NCBI RefSeq assembly: GCF_902459465.1
Contig: NC_047064.1
Location: 10,194,476 to 10,258,475 of the forward strand
Length of the DNA stretch: 64,000 nucleotides
Reading direction: 5' to 3'
Source of the DNA: Asterias rubens
Lineage: Eukaryota > Echinodermata > Asteroidea > Forcipulatida > Asteriidae
The notes below the pieces were generated by a model that saw only the letters and a list, made by a program, of their open reading frames with translations, searched no databases and had not been told where the DNA came from. Shown piece by piece: positions 33,801-48,800 of this stretch. Every line of letters begins with the position of its first letter. The first letter of the stretch is position 1. A program made the translations under genes and the position numbers.

Positions 33801-36800
33801 TTGATGTGTTTAGTTTCTCTTAAGCATGATTTGTTGTGCTTAGCAAATTTGTATGCTTACAGGCTTAATGGAATTGGGCCCTGATGATATTCATCTCGGC
33901 ATGTGATATCCTTGGACCATCATCAGGACATTAGATTTGTGTATAGACCTTGATCATGGTGCGGCCATCTTGATTTTCTCCTATTCAAATCAAAGTAACC
34001 AACCTGAGGCTGGAAGGAGAATTAGTCTGGTTCCTTTTTGTGCTACACAAATTAGCACACGTACTGTTTTTGGATCAGGGAACATGACCAAGATGGTGGC
34101 GGCGTGATAAAGGTCTATAGTCATCCAACTCAAAGTTCAACACTCAATGATGTTCAAATGATTATTTAACTTATGATTTCTAAATCTATATACAAAATCA
34201 GTTAATCCCTCTAATCATAAATCAACAATAGCCATTTTATGAGCCTAGCCCAGACGATAGGTTTCTACACTTTTCGGTATGATGTTTGTTGCCAACGTAA
34301 AGGCATTGGCCCATGCCTACTTTACGTAATTCTGCATTACTTTTAGTTTGTGCATCATAACAATGATCTGCGGGACACTCTGACTAGACTTGACTCAAGA
34401 ACAAATCCTACGCCATCGTCAGACAACTATTGTTTTGTGATGGTCTGCATTCACCCAACCACATTTTGACGGCGAGCGGGCACTGCAGCTGTGCGGCGTT
34501 GTTTGCGCGATATCCTTATGGACCTCTCACACGAGAACAGGACTTGAATCAAAACGGTCTTCACACTGACCCGGGTCAGATTTGATTTTGGATTTCGGGT
34601 CGCATTGAAAGTGACACAAACCGGTCAAATTAGGATTTTGTGTTCTGCGTCATCGTTTGACCCACTACTGACCCAGAAATGAGTCACGCCGGGAGTTTTT
34701 ATTTTTTTATTTTATAAAAAGGGACTTATTTAACCAGGGAAGGGAGAAACAGACATTTTTTTTTGGGGGGGGGGTCGTCCAGGAACTCCATTTTTTTCTT
34801 GTCACACTGGATTTTTTTATATATATGTATATATGCATATACGCAGAGGCCTAAGTACTGAATACAATGCATTGGCTCAATGGAATTACAGAGATAAAAA
34901 TGGCAGTATACATTTTACTTTACATTCAATTAAAGATTGGAAATCTTATTCATGTAAAATCTCAAATGTAATCTGGAACACTCTTAACTTTATAAACATC
35001 CATCCAAACTTAAATCTGGCTTTAAATCTAAATTTCCGGGTCATGTCAGACCCCTGCGTCTCTTAAGATAAGACATATTAATTGTTATTAGGCTACAGAT
35101 GGTTTTTTACTTTAAAAAAACCTTATTCACAAACAGAAGCTCCCTCACAAACATTTTTACATCTTTCAAATGTTCTAGCTCTTTGACGTATGCCCCGCCC
35201 CAACTCAAGTAGTCAATTCGGCAACGGTATCACCATAAGGACAGAGACTCTGTCCTTACTCTATGCTCTGCTATGCTATTGGTATCACTGAGCAGCGTCA
35301 CCAGAGCGTGGGAAAGCTCAAATTAGGGATGGGGAACCTTACTAATAATAATAATACCAGCGAGGTTTGGGGATAAATTCCTGTTCCTAAAATAATATTT
35401 GCTGATGGCCCTACTTTCCGTCGTTTCATTCATTCGAAGGGACTTAGTTGTTCAGTTATCATGGTTGTACCCGTTGTTCGGTTATCATGGTTGTACCCCT
35501 GTCAAAAGCATAAGAAAAATGCACACATCGAAGAAATGCTGATGATATCTTGCATGTCTTGTCAGTGGCACTGCGCAGGGTGCTCCGAGCGAGAACCGAT
35601 CCGCTACCGTCTAATGAGGGCCACCTGTGTACTGCTGACTGTAAAGGAATATACAGGTGTTCTTATTCCTCCATGTTTATTTACTACCCCACGTTATGTT
35701 CCTTGACAGCAAATGGCCAGAGCGGCAGTGCTAGTTGCGGAGGGAGTTGGCTGCAGTATGGCGATCAGTGTTACCTTCCCCGATCAGACACCAAGGTATA
35801 CAGCGAAGCGAGGAAAGCATGTCAAGAGGAACACGCTGATCTTATGATTATTCCATCGCAGGATGTCAATGTAAGTATGGATTATTTTCATCAAGGGGGC
35901 CCTTCTTCCAACAGCAGAGGAGAGTGATTTCTTCCTCCGCCATCATGGAGTCCATGGTGCACTGAAGGCTCCGCCATGGCCACGGGGAGCCTTGTAGTTT
36001 CTAGAAGTGGAGCCCACCTTCTTGGGCTGTTATGGCTCTCTTTAACATCAGCCCTTCATGCCCTTTGCTAGTCGCCATTCATGATTAAAAGACCGATGAA
36101 AAGAGAGCCATCAAACCAAACCAGCAGGGTACAATTATAGGAAAAGTTTCCGTATGGCGCCACCACTTTTTCATTCGAAATAAAATAATATAGTATCTAA
36201 TTTACCTGGTTGATATGTTCGTTGATATATCCTTTTTTGTAAAAATGAGTGAAAAAGTGGTGGCGCCATACGGAAAGTTATCCCAATTATAGAATACAGG
36301 GCCACTCCAGGGTTAGGGTTAGTGTTAGGGTTAGGGTTAGGGTTGGGTAGGGTTAGGGTTAGGTACTTTTTTAGGGTTAGGGTTAGGGTTAGGGATGTCG
36401 ACGAGTGTGACCCTGTATTCTATAGCTACTCCGGGGCACAATTGTGGCCAGCAGAATAGGACACTTCTAAAATAAAATTTATAAGCTGCACTTGCAATGT
36501 TATTCTTGACACATTATTTGTCAACAATGTTCACAAAGCCAACAAGCAAGTGGATGTAATGGGGAGCGATGTATCAAGTGTATGTTTGTGGTTACACCAT
36601 GGTGTGGGCCTGTATCTACTTCTGTGACAATTGTTTATTTATCAAACACCAAGGAGTGGAAAATGATATTTTACAATTAATTACTCAAGGAGGCAAACAC
36701 ATGAAAGATTACCAGTGCAATGAATAAAAACCAGAGGGAAAAAAAGGGCAACAACAATCAGTTTAAAATACCTAGCATCTCATCTACCAATCTACGAACA

Positions 36801-39800
36801 ATCTTTCATCCCAAGAAAAATGAAATTATGGAATAATCTCCGACAATCCCTTATAGGTTCCAAATCTCACCAAATCTTCAAAAGCAATTACATTCAAAAT
36901 TTAGCCCTTAACAACAACAGCAACGACAAATATGTATTAGACGACGCTCTCCTGACCTCCTTGTCAAGTTCCCCAGCGGAAGCTTCTGGAGAACTACCAA
37001 GTACCAAGTACCAATGCCCACCTCAATTAAAAATCTGTAGATGGCTGAAACCCATGCGACATTTTGTAGTCTTACACTTTTTATCTTGTGCAATTGCAAA
37101 TAATGCTGATTTGACTTCTTTAATGAATGCAGGACTTTCTGATGAGTGCATTGGGGTCAACAAGGTTGGATTACTGGATGGGCCTCTACGATCGAGCAGA
37201 TGAGGCAGTGTTTAGATGGGTTGATGGGAGCACAAGCACCTACAGGTAAAAGTTCGAAAACTCATTACTACTTGGGTATCACTCAGATATTGACCAATTC
37301 TAAGCAGTGGACACTTTTGGTAATTTTTAAAGACCAATCTTCTCACTTGGTGTATCTCAACATATGCATATAATAACAAACCTGTGAAAATTTGAACTTA
37401 GGTCTGTGAAGTTGCAAGATAATATTGCAAGACAAAAAACACCCCGGTCGCACTAGTTGTGTGCTTTTAAACGCTTAGATTTGAGACCTCAAAATCTAAT
37501 TCCGAGGTCTCGTAATCAAATTTAAATATATTTTACACGGTAGTTGAAAATAACTTCTATCCTGAAAACTACTTTACTTCAGAGGGAGCCATTTCTCACT
37601 ATGTTTTACACTATCAACAGCTCTCCATTGTTCGTTACCAATTAAGTTTTTTGCTAATAATTTGAAGTGCTTTGAGCCACCCGTTAGGGAGTGAAAAAGT
37701 GCTATATAAACTCAAAATAATATTACATTATTATTATTAAAAATTAATTTGAGTAATTTCCAATAGTGTCCATTGCCTTTAAAATTGATGTGATTGGTAT
37801 AGGTACGACGGTTGAAACTGTGATTCAGCAATTAGATGACAAAACTTATTCCAGTCATTGTGAAATCAGTGATTTAGCTTGGTAGAGCCCACCACCTTTT
37901 GATTGCAAGTCCTGCATCAGTCTAACAGTCTAACATGTCTAATCACTGGACCACAGAAACAATTTTTGGATTTGTCAGAATGTGGGTTCCCAGTCGTGGC
38001 ATTTGTGTCCTTGAGGACCCCCCTCCCCCAAACCGGAGTATGGAGAACACTGATAGGATTTGACTGTTTGGAGGATATCTTCTGCCACTTGAGAGATTAT
38101 TTTTTTAAACAATGCCAACACTTTGCTCAATCCTTTATCTTCTTTACCAAGGTTCATTTTTATTATCATGTCCTTGTCCAGTATGACACACTAACCCTTT
38201 CATGTGGGCAAGTGCTGATAAATGAATCATACAGACACATTAATTGTTTTATTCGTTTTTGCAAATTGGCAAATCCCCCCCCCCTACCCAAACAGGTCAC
38301 TCAACCCCCCTCAACTTAGTTTCACAACTATTTTCCTGAGGGGATTTAAACCAGTCGCTCCCGACCTATTGGCGAATAGAAAGAGTTAAGATGATCCTCT
38401 CAAATTTATATCTACCTGTCAATCAAACTTTTTGTTTCAGAAATTGGAAGCCTGGAGAGCCAAATGATGATTTCCAGACAGGTGAAGACTGCGTGGAGTT
38501 TGACGCTAATAATCCAAGAGGAGAATGGAATGACAACAATTGCATCTTACCTCGCAACTTTGTCTGCTCTCGCTCAATAAGTAAGATGTACACAAATATT
38601 TAAAGGCAATGGACACCTTTGTTAAAGACCAGTTATCTCATGTAGGCCTATCCCAACATATGGTTTTCAAAGTTGCAAGAGAATGATGAAAGAAAAAACA
38701 CCCTTGTTGCACAAATTTGTGTGCTTTCAGATGTTTAAAAAAAGGCTTCAGGCCTGTAGTTTTTTTTTATTTGAGTGAGAAATTACCTCTTTCTAAAAAA
38801 ATAATTGTCACTCCAGAGGGAGTTGTTCTCAAAATGTTTTATAAACAGCTCTCCGTTGCTCATTACCAAGTTTATAAGTTTTTGGAACTGTTTTTCTGTT
38901 TGGAAGCAGAAAATGTATTTGTTTTCACCCTCATGCCAGATTATCCAACAACAATTTATAAATTCCATGATCAATGCAGATGGAACAAATACAATTATCA
39001 ACATTTATAGAGAATTGGACTGGATATAGGCCATTCCCTTCAAACAGTCTGATATCACGTCATACATGCTATTTTCATTTGTTGATTTCTCAAAAACTGT
39101 CAAGTAGTAAATTTCACTATAGTTGCCCAGGCCTATTGACACAAACTGTATCATTTAATAAGGGAATCAATGTGTGGTGAAGAGGTTTTCAACTAGTGGT
39201 TTTAAATCCCCACGAGGCCTGGCTCTTGATAATTTTACTGAAACGAAGTCGAGGCACATTGTAAATTTTATCAAGAACCAGGCCTCGGCGGGTTTAAACC
39301 ACTAGTTGAAAACCGATTCAACACACTTTGATTCCCATTCATAAATACCTTTTGGTCAAAAAACATCATCACTTTTTGGTCAAAAAGTAAAATAAATGCA
39401 AAAATTCTAATTGTTAAATGATTTCTTTCAACACAACACCACTCCAGCTATGAAATGGTAGAGCCCTCCGCAGTGGCGTAACCAGAGGGGGGGCAGGGGG
39501 TGTCCTGTAAAAAGGAAGCAGGCGGGGACGCTAAACACTCCTATTTGAAACACAGAGCCTATTTGAGAATGCCGTGTACCACTCTAAATTGGTACTCCGT
39601 GATCACAGTTGGTAGTTTAATCCTTGTATACAGTCGAAAAGTTTTATCTTATACAAAATGACAAGTTCTCTAAGATTTCGTTGTTTTCGCAATCTATTGT
39701 TACCTGCTGACTATGTAGACTGTTTTAGAACTGCATTGGTGTGTATCAACTATATATCAGTTAACATATTTAATAATAATCGTGCACTTCTTTGGCCCCC

Positions 39801-42800
39801 CCCCCCCAAATTTAATCTTTGCCCCCCCCCCCAAATTTAATCTTTGCCCCCACTTGCCCCACCAAATGAAAATGTCGAGTTACGCCGCTGGACCTTCGCT
39901 GCCCTCGCGTTAACAACTCCTTATAAGGGAATGCTGTGGGCGTCGCGCATATCGCATGATGTGGCACAACTGTTTCAGCCGTTGCTCTCGACCAATAGGA
40001 ATGAAGAAACTGTCTTATAAGAACAGGTGTTAGGTCGCGTGTCACGCTTATGAATTAACACTTTTTACCGGTCATTAACAAAAGGTTTATGCACACCCAC
40101 GTGACGCGCTCTCCACCAATAGGAGTAGAGAAACTGGCTGGGGTATTTGTGAATCATTGTTTGATCTGAGAGATAGGCATATAAATATGAACCCTGTTTT
40201 TTTTTTTGAAACAGATGTACCAATAAACTGCGATGAAAGCGCCGGCTGGCGTATTTATAATGGTAAATGCTACCTGTGGGTGTTAGACACGTACTCCTGG
40301 TCAGGTGCTGACTTGTACTGTAGTCAGCTTGGCGGCAACATGGTTACATTCACCGATGCGTCAGAGCAAGCCGGCGTGGAATCAACGAGGAACATTAATG
40401 GGATTCCTTACTACATTGGTCTTACTGATAAGGTAATCCAGACTAATTATGTATTTAATAATGAATAATTATTAATGATGGCTTCTTTTATAGCACCCGT
40501 ATCTGTCGCTCAGAGACGCTTCAAGCAGTGCTGGCTTCAAGTATGAGACCTTATAATCGTTTACTATAAGTGCTGTGCCGCAATGCAGCCAATCAAACAA
40601 GGAACACTGGGGCGAACCCCTACGTTTTTTGATAAGTGCACTGGGTTATTTTACGTGCATTTTACAACACACGGGACGAACGGCTTTACGTCCCATCTGA
40701 AGATGCAGCAATAATGGTCAAGTGTCATGACTGGGACTTGAACCCACACTCTGCTGAACAGAAACAAAAGAGTTTTAGTCTGGTGCTCTTAACAATTTTG
40801 GGTCGGTATTCAGAACATATTTCAGTGCCCACTCGCTGTAATAGTTTTTGGAACTTTTTGGAGTTTCTGGAGTAGTGTTTTTTTTTATTCGAAAAATACA
40901 GTTGCCACAATGAAACTTTGACTTTACAAAGGAAATAAAACAAAAGTTCTCATAATAGACTGTGCAAGTCTCGCGCTACCGGAATATGAAAGCACGTCAA
41001 ATAAAGAAGTAAATTTTTTTCTGAAATCAAGTCTTTGCTTTAAATTATATTTCATGGCAAATTCTGAATAACAAAAATACTCATTACAACTTGTGTTACA
41101 GTTCCAAAAACCAAGCGTATGAGCATTCCATAATTCAATAGAATGCCAACATAGAGTTTTTAAGTATCTAGATTATAGGCCCTTTTCGAAACGACGACTT
41201 GGCCCCGCCGGTTGTTGTGACTATTGCGTGTGCTTTGGGTATACGTGCTCAGGGCTTCAGACCAGGGAACGGAGCCTCAAGCCGCATCCAAAGCCTAAGC
41301 CGTGGTTTCAAAAAGGGCCCATGAACATGTAGAACTCGTTGAAGGTTTACCATTTACCAATTTATTCCCATCTATTTCAGGGTAGAGGAAGAGGCAATTA
41401 CCAGTGGATCGATGGAACAGCATACAGTTATAGAAACTGGGACATAAGTGAGCCAAACAATCAGTAAGTAATAAAAGAGTCAATTAGAAAGTCAACCAGA
41501 TTTTTAAAGTCTGACACCAGGGCCCAGTTTCATGGCTGCTGACTATAATTTTTGCAAACAGCCAGTGCTTAATGAAGAATATATCCCACTTAGCATTAGC
41601 ATATTTCACAGGTAAGCAAAGTTTTGAGCTTGGGCTCCAACTTCAGGCTCTGGATTATGGTGTTGGAGCATCCTGCACAATGAACTACAAAATGGAAGAC
41701 GGAGCCCAAACCAAACCCCCAAGCCCAAGGTTTTGCAAATGCACCTTCTTAAGCTCAAAACACAGCTAAGTACTGCACAATTTTGCTAACCAGAATAAGA
41801 TTACCTGCCAAACTACCATGTCACATGTACAATTTGTGACTTTATCCCGCTCATTTCAGACAATAATGAAGCAATATTTTTATGCTTACAAAATTGGGCT
41901 CTGTTCGCAGCCAAACACATTCATTTGAAATTGTAATTTGCACGTGTTTAAGTAATACAACATGTGACAAACGATGTTCATAAACTGTAACTATTTTTTC
42001 CTCAGGTTCTATGATGCAGGTGGGAATTGCGCTCGTGTCATGGCCACTAGTAAATGGGCAGTCAAGGAGTGCTCTGAAGGTGGTGCATTCTTCTGCGAAA
42101 GACCACAAGGTATTATCAAATTTATTTTCTCTTAATACTTTCAAAGGTAACTACATACTAGCTTCTGAAATTTAAATGAAAATGAAACAATTTGAAGACT
42201 GCTTAAAGACACCGGACACTGTTGGTAGTTGTCAAAGACCAGTCTTCTCAATTGGTGTGTCTTGAACCCAATTGGTCGTCGAAGTTGCGAGATATTAATG
42301 GAAGAAAAAAACACCCCGTTGCACAAATTTGTGTCCTTTCTGATGCCTGAAGGTTTTTTTTAAATTAAAATATTTGAGTGAGAAATTACCTTTTTCTCAA
42401 AAATAATTTGAGTAATTTCCTACAATGTTTTATACTATCAACTGCTCTCCTCGCTCATTACCAAGTAACTTTTTATGATAACAATGGGAGACTTTCTGGG
42501 ACGATAGAGGGCAGCAGACTTACCGGGTAAATCCATTGTTCTCAGAATTATGCGCATGTTCAGAACTACGTAAACAATGGAAATTTACCCGGTATGTCTG
42601 CTGCCGCCTAGCGTTGGAAAGTCTCCTATTGCTTTGAGTAATTACCAACATAGCGTCCAGTGCCTTTAATGGATGGCTGATGTTCCTTTTGACTGACTCT
42701 GCTTTAGATTGAACCCTTTCTTTGCAAGTTTCATCACGATCTATGTCGATGCTTTATTCACAATCGGTTTCACTTTCTCTGTATTTTGTTTTCTTGCTTC

Positions 42801-45800
42801 AATGTACCAAACCACACAGTCATGAGTAATAGCTCTTAAAGATGCTATGTCAGATTTTTTGCTGATTTGACCCAAAAATTTTGATTTAAAATTCAATAGG
42901 TATTTTGATGGGGGTCGAGAAAGTTCCAAGCTTCATTTGAGCCATTGCTCGAAAAAGTCTGTCAATTATTAGTAGCAGTGAAATAAAGTGCTCAAAATAA
43001 GTTTTTGTCGGGATCCCGACAATGTATCCTGTGACCAATTCTTATGTGTTTTATAAGAAACGTTTTAAATTTTTGTCATGGTTCCTGACCATTACAAGTA
43101 AAAGTTTAACTTTTTTTTCGCTAGAGCGGGTGATACTCTTAGAAATACCATTCACTAAAAAAAATCTAATTTTTTAATGTTTGGGGCCAAAAATCTGACA
43201 TAGCACCTTTAAACTAACAGTATTGTAAAATAGCCATTATTATTAACATCTTATTTTTCTAACAGGAACATGTGCTCCTGGTTGGTCCTACAATAACGGA
43301 CAGTGTTACCAGATGAATATCAACAATCCTAAGACATGGACTGATGCTAAATATTACTGTGACGCTCAAGGAGGCTATCTTCTCACAATTAGAAAGTAAA
43401 GTAGTCATATTTTTGTTTTTTACTTTTTTTATCAACTAACAAGCCACATGGCAAAATGACTGGGTAACTGTTAATTAATTTGGGTTCAATAAAGTTCTTC
43501 CTCTAGCTGCCGGGCAACCTCGGTAGTCTAGTTGGTAAGACACTGCTCTAGAATTGCAAGGGTCGTGGGTTCGAATCCCACACGAGCAACATGCCTGTGA
43601 TATTTTTTCACAGGACTCGGGAAAGTACTGAGTATACAGTGCTAACACACATCGGTGTATGGGTAAAAAACAAAATTAATATTCTTTATCCCCGATGCAA
43701 ATTTGACATCTATCATTTCAATAAAGTACTTTGTCAATTTGGACAAAACAGCCGAGTTAATTTTGGGTTGACAAATTGTTAATTTGGGTAAAACTATGGG
43801 GCAAAACTATGGGGTGAAATCAAGCACAGCTAGAAAAAGAAACAGGGCTGAGAAAGCAAACAGACTTTTTACATTTTATAAGAAATTTGGTGTTTTCTTT
43901 GCGTACAATTTGGGGCAAGTCAACCACTCTGCACCCTTAACCAAAATAAGTCCCCACACACCCATGAACCTTTCTTCAGCATTCTTTAAAAATTGGTCAA
44001 ATCATTGGTGTGGTTGGGATGGTGTATAGGGTTTTCTTTCCTCGCCTTCTACCTCTAGGACCCCGGTTTGAATCACGCCAGAGGGCAAGATGTGGATTAG
44101 GTTTGATAGTTCCTCCTGATAGACTGCGTTGGTTTTCCCTTGAATGATGCTCTGGGGTTTTCCTCTGTCTTATTAAAATACCTACCTACTCTCACTATAC
44201 TTGTTAATGTTTCTGTTACTCCATTTTGTGCTTTTGTTTTTTGTCTGGGCATGCCTTCAACAAGGTTTGGCTTTTCTGGTTATGCCCCCATTTCCAATTC
44301 TCCCCAATACTTTACTTTGTTAGTGTGATTTTGATTTCTTTAAAGACACTGGACACTATTGGTAATTGTCAAAGACCAGTCTTGGCACTTGGTGTATCTC
44401 AACATATGCATAAAATAACAAACCTGTGAAAATTTGAGCTCAATTGGTCGTCGCAGTTGCGAGATAATAATGAAAGAAAAAAACACCCTTGTCCATGTTG
44501 TCACACGAAGTTGTGTGCTTTTAGATGGTTGATTTCGAGACCTCAAATTCCAAATCTGAGGTCTTAAAATCAAATTTGTGGAAAATTATTTCTTTCTCAA
44601 AAACTATGTCACTTCAGAGGGAGCTGTTTCTCATCAACCTCTCCCCATTACTCACTACCAAGTAAGGTTTTATGCTAATAATTATTTTGAGTAATTACCA
44701 ATAGTTTCCGCTACCTCTTAATGGAATGGAAATAAATTTCTTGAAGTGAAATGATAAAATTAAAAACTTGTCTTCTCTTCAAGTAGGCTCTTAATTTACC
44801 TTTTCCCTTGTTGTTTGATATTTCCCTCACAGTGATGGAGAAAACCAGTACATAACCAGCAGACTGACCGACTTCAATCAAGTGGGTGTTTATGATGTTT
44901 ACATCGGTATATCAGGTAAATTCAGCAAGACTTTTTTAAATTTTTATTATACCCATTGGCCCCCCTTGCACGCACGTCACATGCAGCGACTGTGTCATGC
45001 TCACAATTTTGGTGGACAATAGTCTTTTTGGGTGCGTGCGCGTCGCCTAAAATGCACACTTCATCAGCGAATAATACACAGTGACATTGACCACCAAAAT
45101 GGCGCCTCCATGATTATTGTGATGATGACGTCAGGTTTATTGGGTTAATAGCCGATGTGTGATAACTGGACTCTGTGCTTCCAGGTCTGCCTGACAGGCA
45201 CCTTTGATTGGATTTGAACCATGATCTTCTCATATTTGCATGCCGTGAATTCTCTTTAAAACAAAAACCAGAATGCACCTCTTAAAAAATGTATGTCTGC
45301 CATTTCCCTCATTTTGGGAGTCAATTCCTTTCTGCATAATTTTGACTCCCAAAACAAACCAGAAGGAAAATCCAGCCAGTTTATTTTGTGGTTTATTACT
45401 TGATATTAAATGGTATTATGATATTACACTATTTTCCAGAAATGGCTATTTTAACCTGAGGGTGCACTTCTCATTACAATTGATGTTAAGATTGATAATA
45501 TGAAACTATAGTTGTCTTGTGTACTGAAGAAATTTGTAACAGAATTTAAGATAATAACAATCTAAAAAACTTCTATCAACCATCAGATACCATCAGTGAT
45601 AACAGCCTGAAGTGGGTGCAGAGTACCGGCTCAACCTACACCAATTGGGCAACAGGGGAACCCACTTTAACCGTTAGTCGCAATGATTGCGGCAGCATAT
45701 ACACAGGTACGCCATTATAATACAGTCATTTTACCAGTTTCAGATCATTGCCCAGTTCCAGTGTGGCGGTTTCAGTCTTCCGCTGTGTTCAGTTTTCCGG

Positions 45801-48800
45801 GTGACGTAGCCGGACTTTTCACCACGTTATTGGAACGGTTTAAGCTTTCCGGCATGTTCAGTTTTCCGGGTGACGTAGCCAGACAAAAATACAGTTGCGA
45901 GTACCCTGGCGAGTACTGTAGTTCTCTCAGTGACCCCAAGTTGTTTATTATTACGATTCTTTTCTGTTTAGTCACATTCTCTTGCCCCATCTTTACACGT
46001 ATTCATGCGTACAGCTGTAAGCAGGTTACACTGCTTGTGCCACACCAAATTCTCTCATACGATCCACGCGTTCGCCGCTCGTTGTACTCGTGGACGCCGC
46101 CATGACTACAGCTACCGGAGAGTAACGCGGATGACTCAATACAGCACTAAAAATTGACTACTTTTGCTTGCTGTGCGCAGGCATCGCATGACGTAATGTT
46201 ACCGTATTTGGTCATTCGGAAAACTGAACACGGCGGAAAGTTGAAACCGCCACACCGGATCATTTCAACTTTGCAATAGCCACATCATTAAATTACTTCT
46301 CACATGTTCAATTTCTGTTGATACGTGTGAAGAATATAACATCCGAAAAGCCATCCAACCCAAAGTAAGGTAAAACAAACATCATCGACAAATAAATTCT
46401 GGAACTTTTTCTGAAGTTTGTCTGCGATATTACCCATTATAAAAATGTGAAATAACTGTCAGCAACTTTTGGTTGTATGAGTGTGTTGCAGAAGATTCTG
46501 AGCAAAACAGATTTGTCAGCGTTTTCTGGAGAAAGTGACAAACTAATTTGATGTAAGATTTTAATATAGTTTTTTTTGTTTTTTTTTCGTTGTTAAAAAT
46601 GAGGACCAATTATAGAGACAACTGCATTCAATCTAAGGTTGGTGTGTATCTAAATCGGCAGCTACAGCTATGGCTACGACTGTTGCTAAGGGCGTACTAT
46701 ACTTCAATGCATGACGAAATCTACAATCCCGGCCTTATCTTGTTGGGGCCCCCCTGCCCCCTTTCAATGTTGGTTCTAATTGCACAGTCTTCTGCATTCC
46801 AATCAACATCGAGCAGGAGGACAGGGGCGGGGGAGAAATTGTTTATTGTCAATGGGAAGTGGACATGGAATTGTTTTTTATAACATTAGGAATGGGTGGC
46901 CCAAACATTTTGGCCGGGATTGTAGCCATAGCCAAATCCGTAACTTACCAATCCTTACATAATCCTCTTTGAACCTCTAGTTATTGATTGGTATTGATCT
47001 TTCATTTAGGAAGTTCATCAGGACAATGGATGGCCAAAGACTGTTACAATCTTCAAGGTTTCATCTGTAAAATACAAGCTGGTATGTCTTCATTAAAAGG
47101 TTGCATCCCCCTTAAGGTGATTCCTCTACTGCCACTTCCCAGGTGGTATCAGTGGCTGTAATCCCTGGCTACACATCATTTAAAGGTTGTGATTGGTACC
47201 CTCAAAACAAAGATATTGACAAAATAGAGAGACCGACGGGCTAGATGGCTCCGTTGCGACCTCCGGATCAACGTGTCAGTGCTAGACCATCGTAGCTATC
47301 TTGCCCTATGATGGTGGTTTCCCTATTAATTTTAGTCAATATGTTTGTTCGGGGGTGCCAGTCACACACCATTTAACCTGTAACTGCCGATTGTATAGCC
47401 AGAGATCACAACCTGGAAAGTGGTAGCACATGTATTACCTTAACGGGATGCAGTTTTGTGTGTGTTTTCAGGTTTTTTTGTTTTCAAAGTTTTAACCCAC
47501 ACCTGTGACATTAAATCACTCCATTATTTTGCACGAATGGCGCGATGGGTACATCTATTCACCCATTGTGCATAAAAGAGTTAGGGAATAAAGTAAATGA
47601 AGCCAATGACACCATGGACCATATGGTGAGCTACACATGTATTGCAAAATGATCGTTAAGACTTTCCACAAGTGAACAGCTACATTATTATTATTTAGCT
47701 GAGATGTTAAAAAATAATTGTAGAACTACAACAGTAATTCAGATAAATCAATTTCATTTTAACCAGTATTTTTGTTTTTGTTTTTAAAAATTCAAAATGC
47801 TTAATTTATCATACACAAACATGGTAAGTGAGTAAAGTCCCTAAAATTTAAGATTGCAAAGATACTTCTTTCAATATCTTTATAAAATAACAGGAGTTCA
47901 ACTGAAACTGTTGATCATAAAGTTAGCTTAAATTTGTTTATTAAAAACAAATGTCAGAAATATCTGAAACTACAGGCTTGTACGCGGGTAGGTCACTTCT
48001 TTTATCTTCACCTTTTGGTTTTTTTGTAGACCAAGAAAGTCGGCTACAACATCATTTGATAGTCATTTTCTATCACTAACTAAATTTACTTAAAGTCAAG
48101 AAACAAAATCACTTATCTGCTGCCACTTTCGCTCCCGATCTATGAAGCCACTATCGAAGGAACGAGCGTATTTCCGTCCTAAATGTTGGTCTTCGTCCAT
48201 TGTTCACGCACCACCGGTGGTGTTCACTGAAGTGAACAAGCTTACGTAATACATACAAACAATTGACTTAAAAATTAAACAATATCGCGCCGTTCGTGCA
48301 AAATAATGGAGCGATTTTAACAATAGCATGACGTCACAGGTGTGGGTTAAGTCGCATAATGCCCTCGGTGACAAGCCATTCGTGGGTACGAATGGCCCTC
48401 GGGCTTGGGCCATTCATACCCACGAATGGCGCGCACCTCGGGAATTATCCTATACATAAAACATAAGGTTATACAACAACCCCATTGTTTTTCTTAATTG
48501 TCCAACCAGGGGGAAAATTCATGTGGGCTTACGAAAGTCTAAAAGAAAATACACAGAATAATGTATACAGTTATTGGTTGAAAAGTTTAATTTTATTACA
48601 GTGTGAAAAAGACTTAGGACAATGATGGAGTATAAGTTATTAGAAAACATACTATTTTACACCTCAACATTCCTGCAAAAGTTAAAATTTGTTGCGCCTG
48701 AAAGAAGGGTGTAGCAAAAGTTTCACTAGAAAAAATGTGTAAGCAGATTATTTTGTAAAATTATGTTCAAAAGCATGAAAGTTTGTTGTTTTCTGCCCTA

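Noticed and set aside
36308..36394. Chromosome end (telomere)
   Set aside because: The TTAGGG block is short, imperfect and flanked by gene sequence on both sides, so it is interstitial.
37903..38319. 138-codon plus-strand reading frame in the CTLD1 intron
   Set aside because: Low-complexity composition, no splice fit to the phase-2 junction on either side, no recognisable motif.
43518..43590. Possible tRNA gene
   Set aside because: A and B boxes and a T-arm are visible, but the anticodon arm does not fold and an unrelated body follows, as in SINEs. The same applies to 8151, 54716 and the reverse copies.
45683..46105. 140-codon plus-strand reading frame
   Set aside because: It is a read-through from the lectin exon ending at 45706 into the foldback element; no protein-like pattern after the donor.
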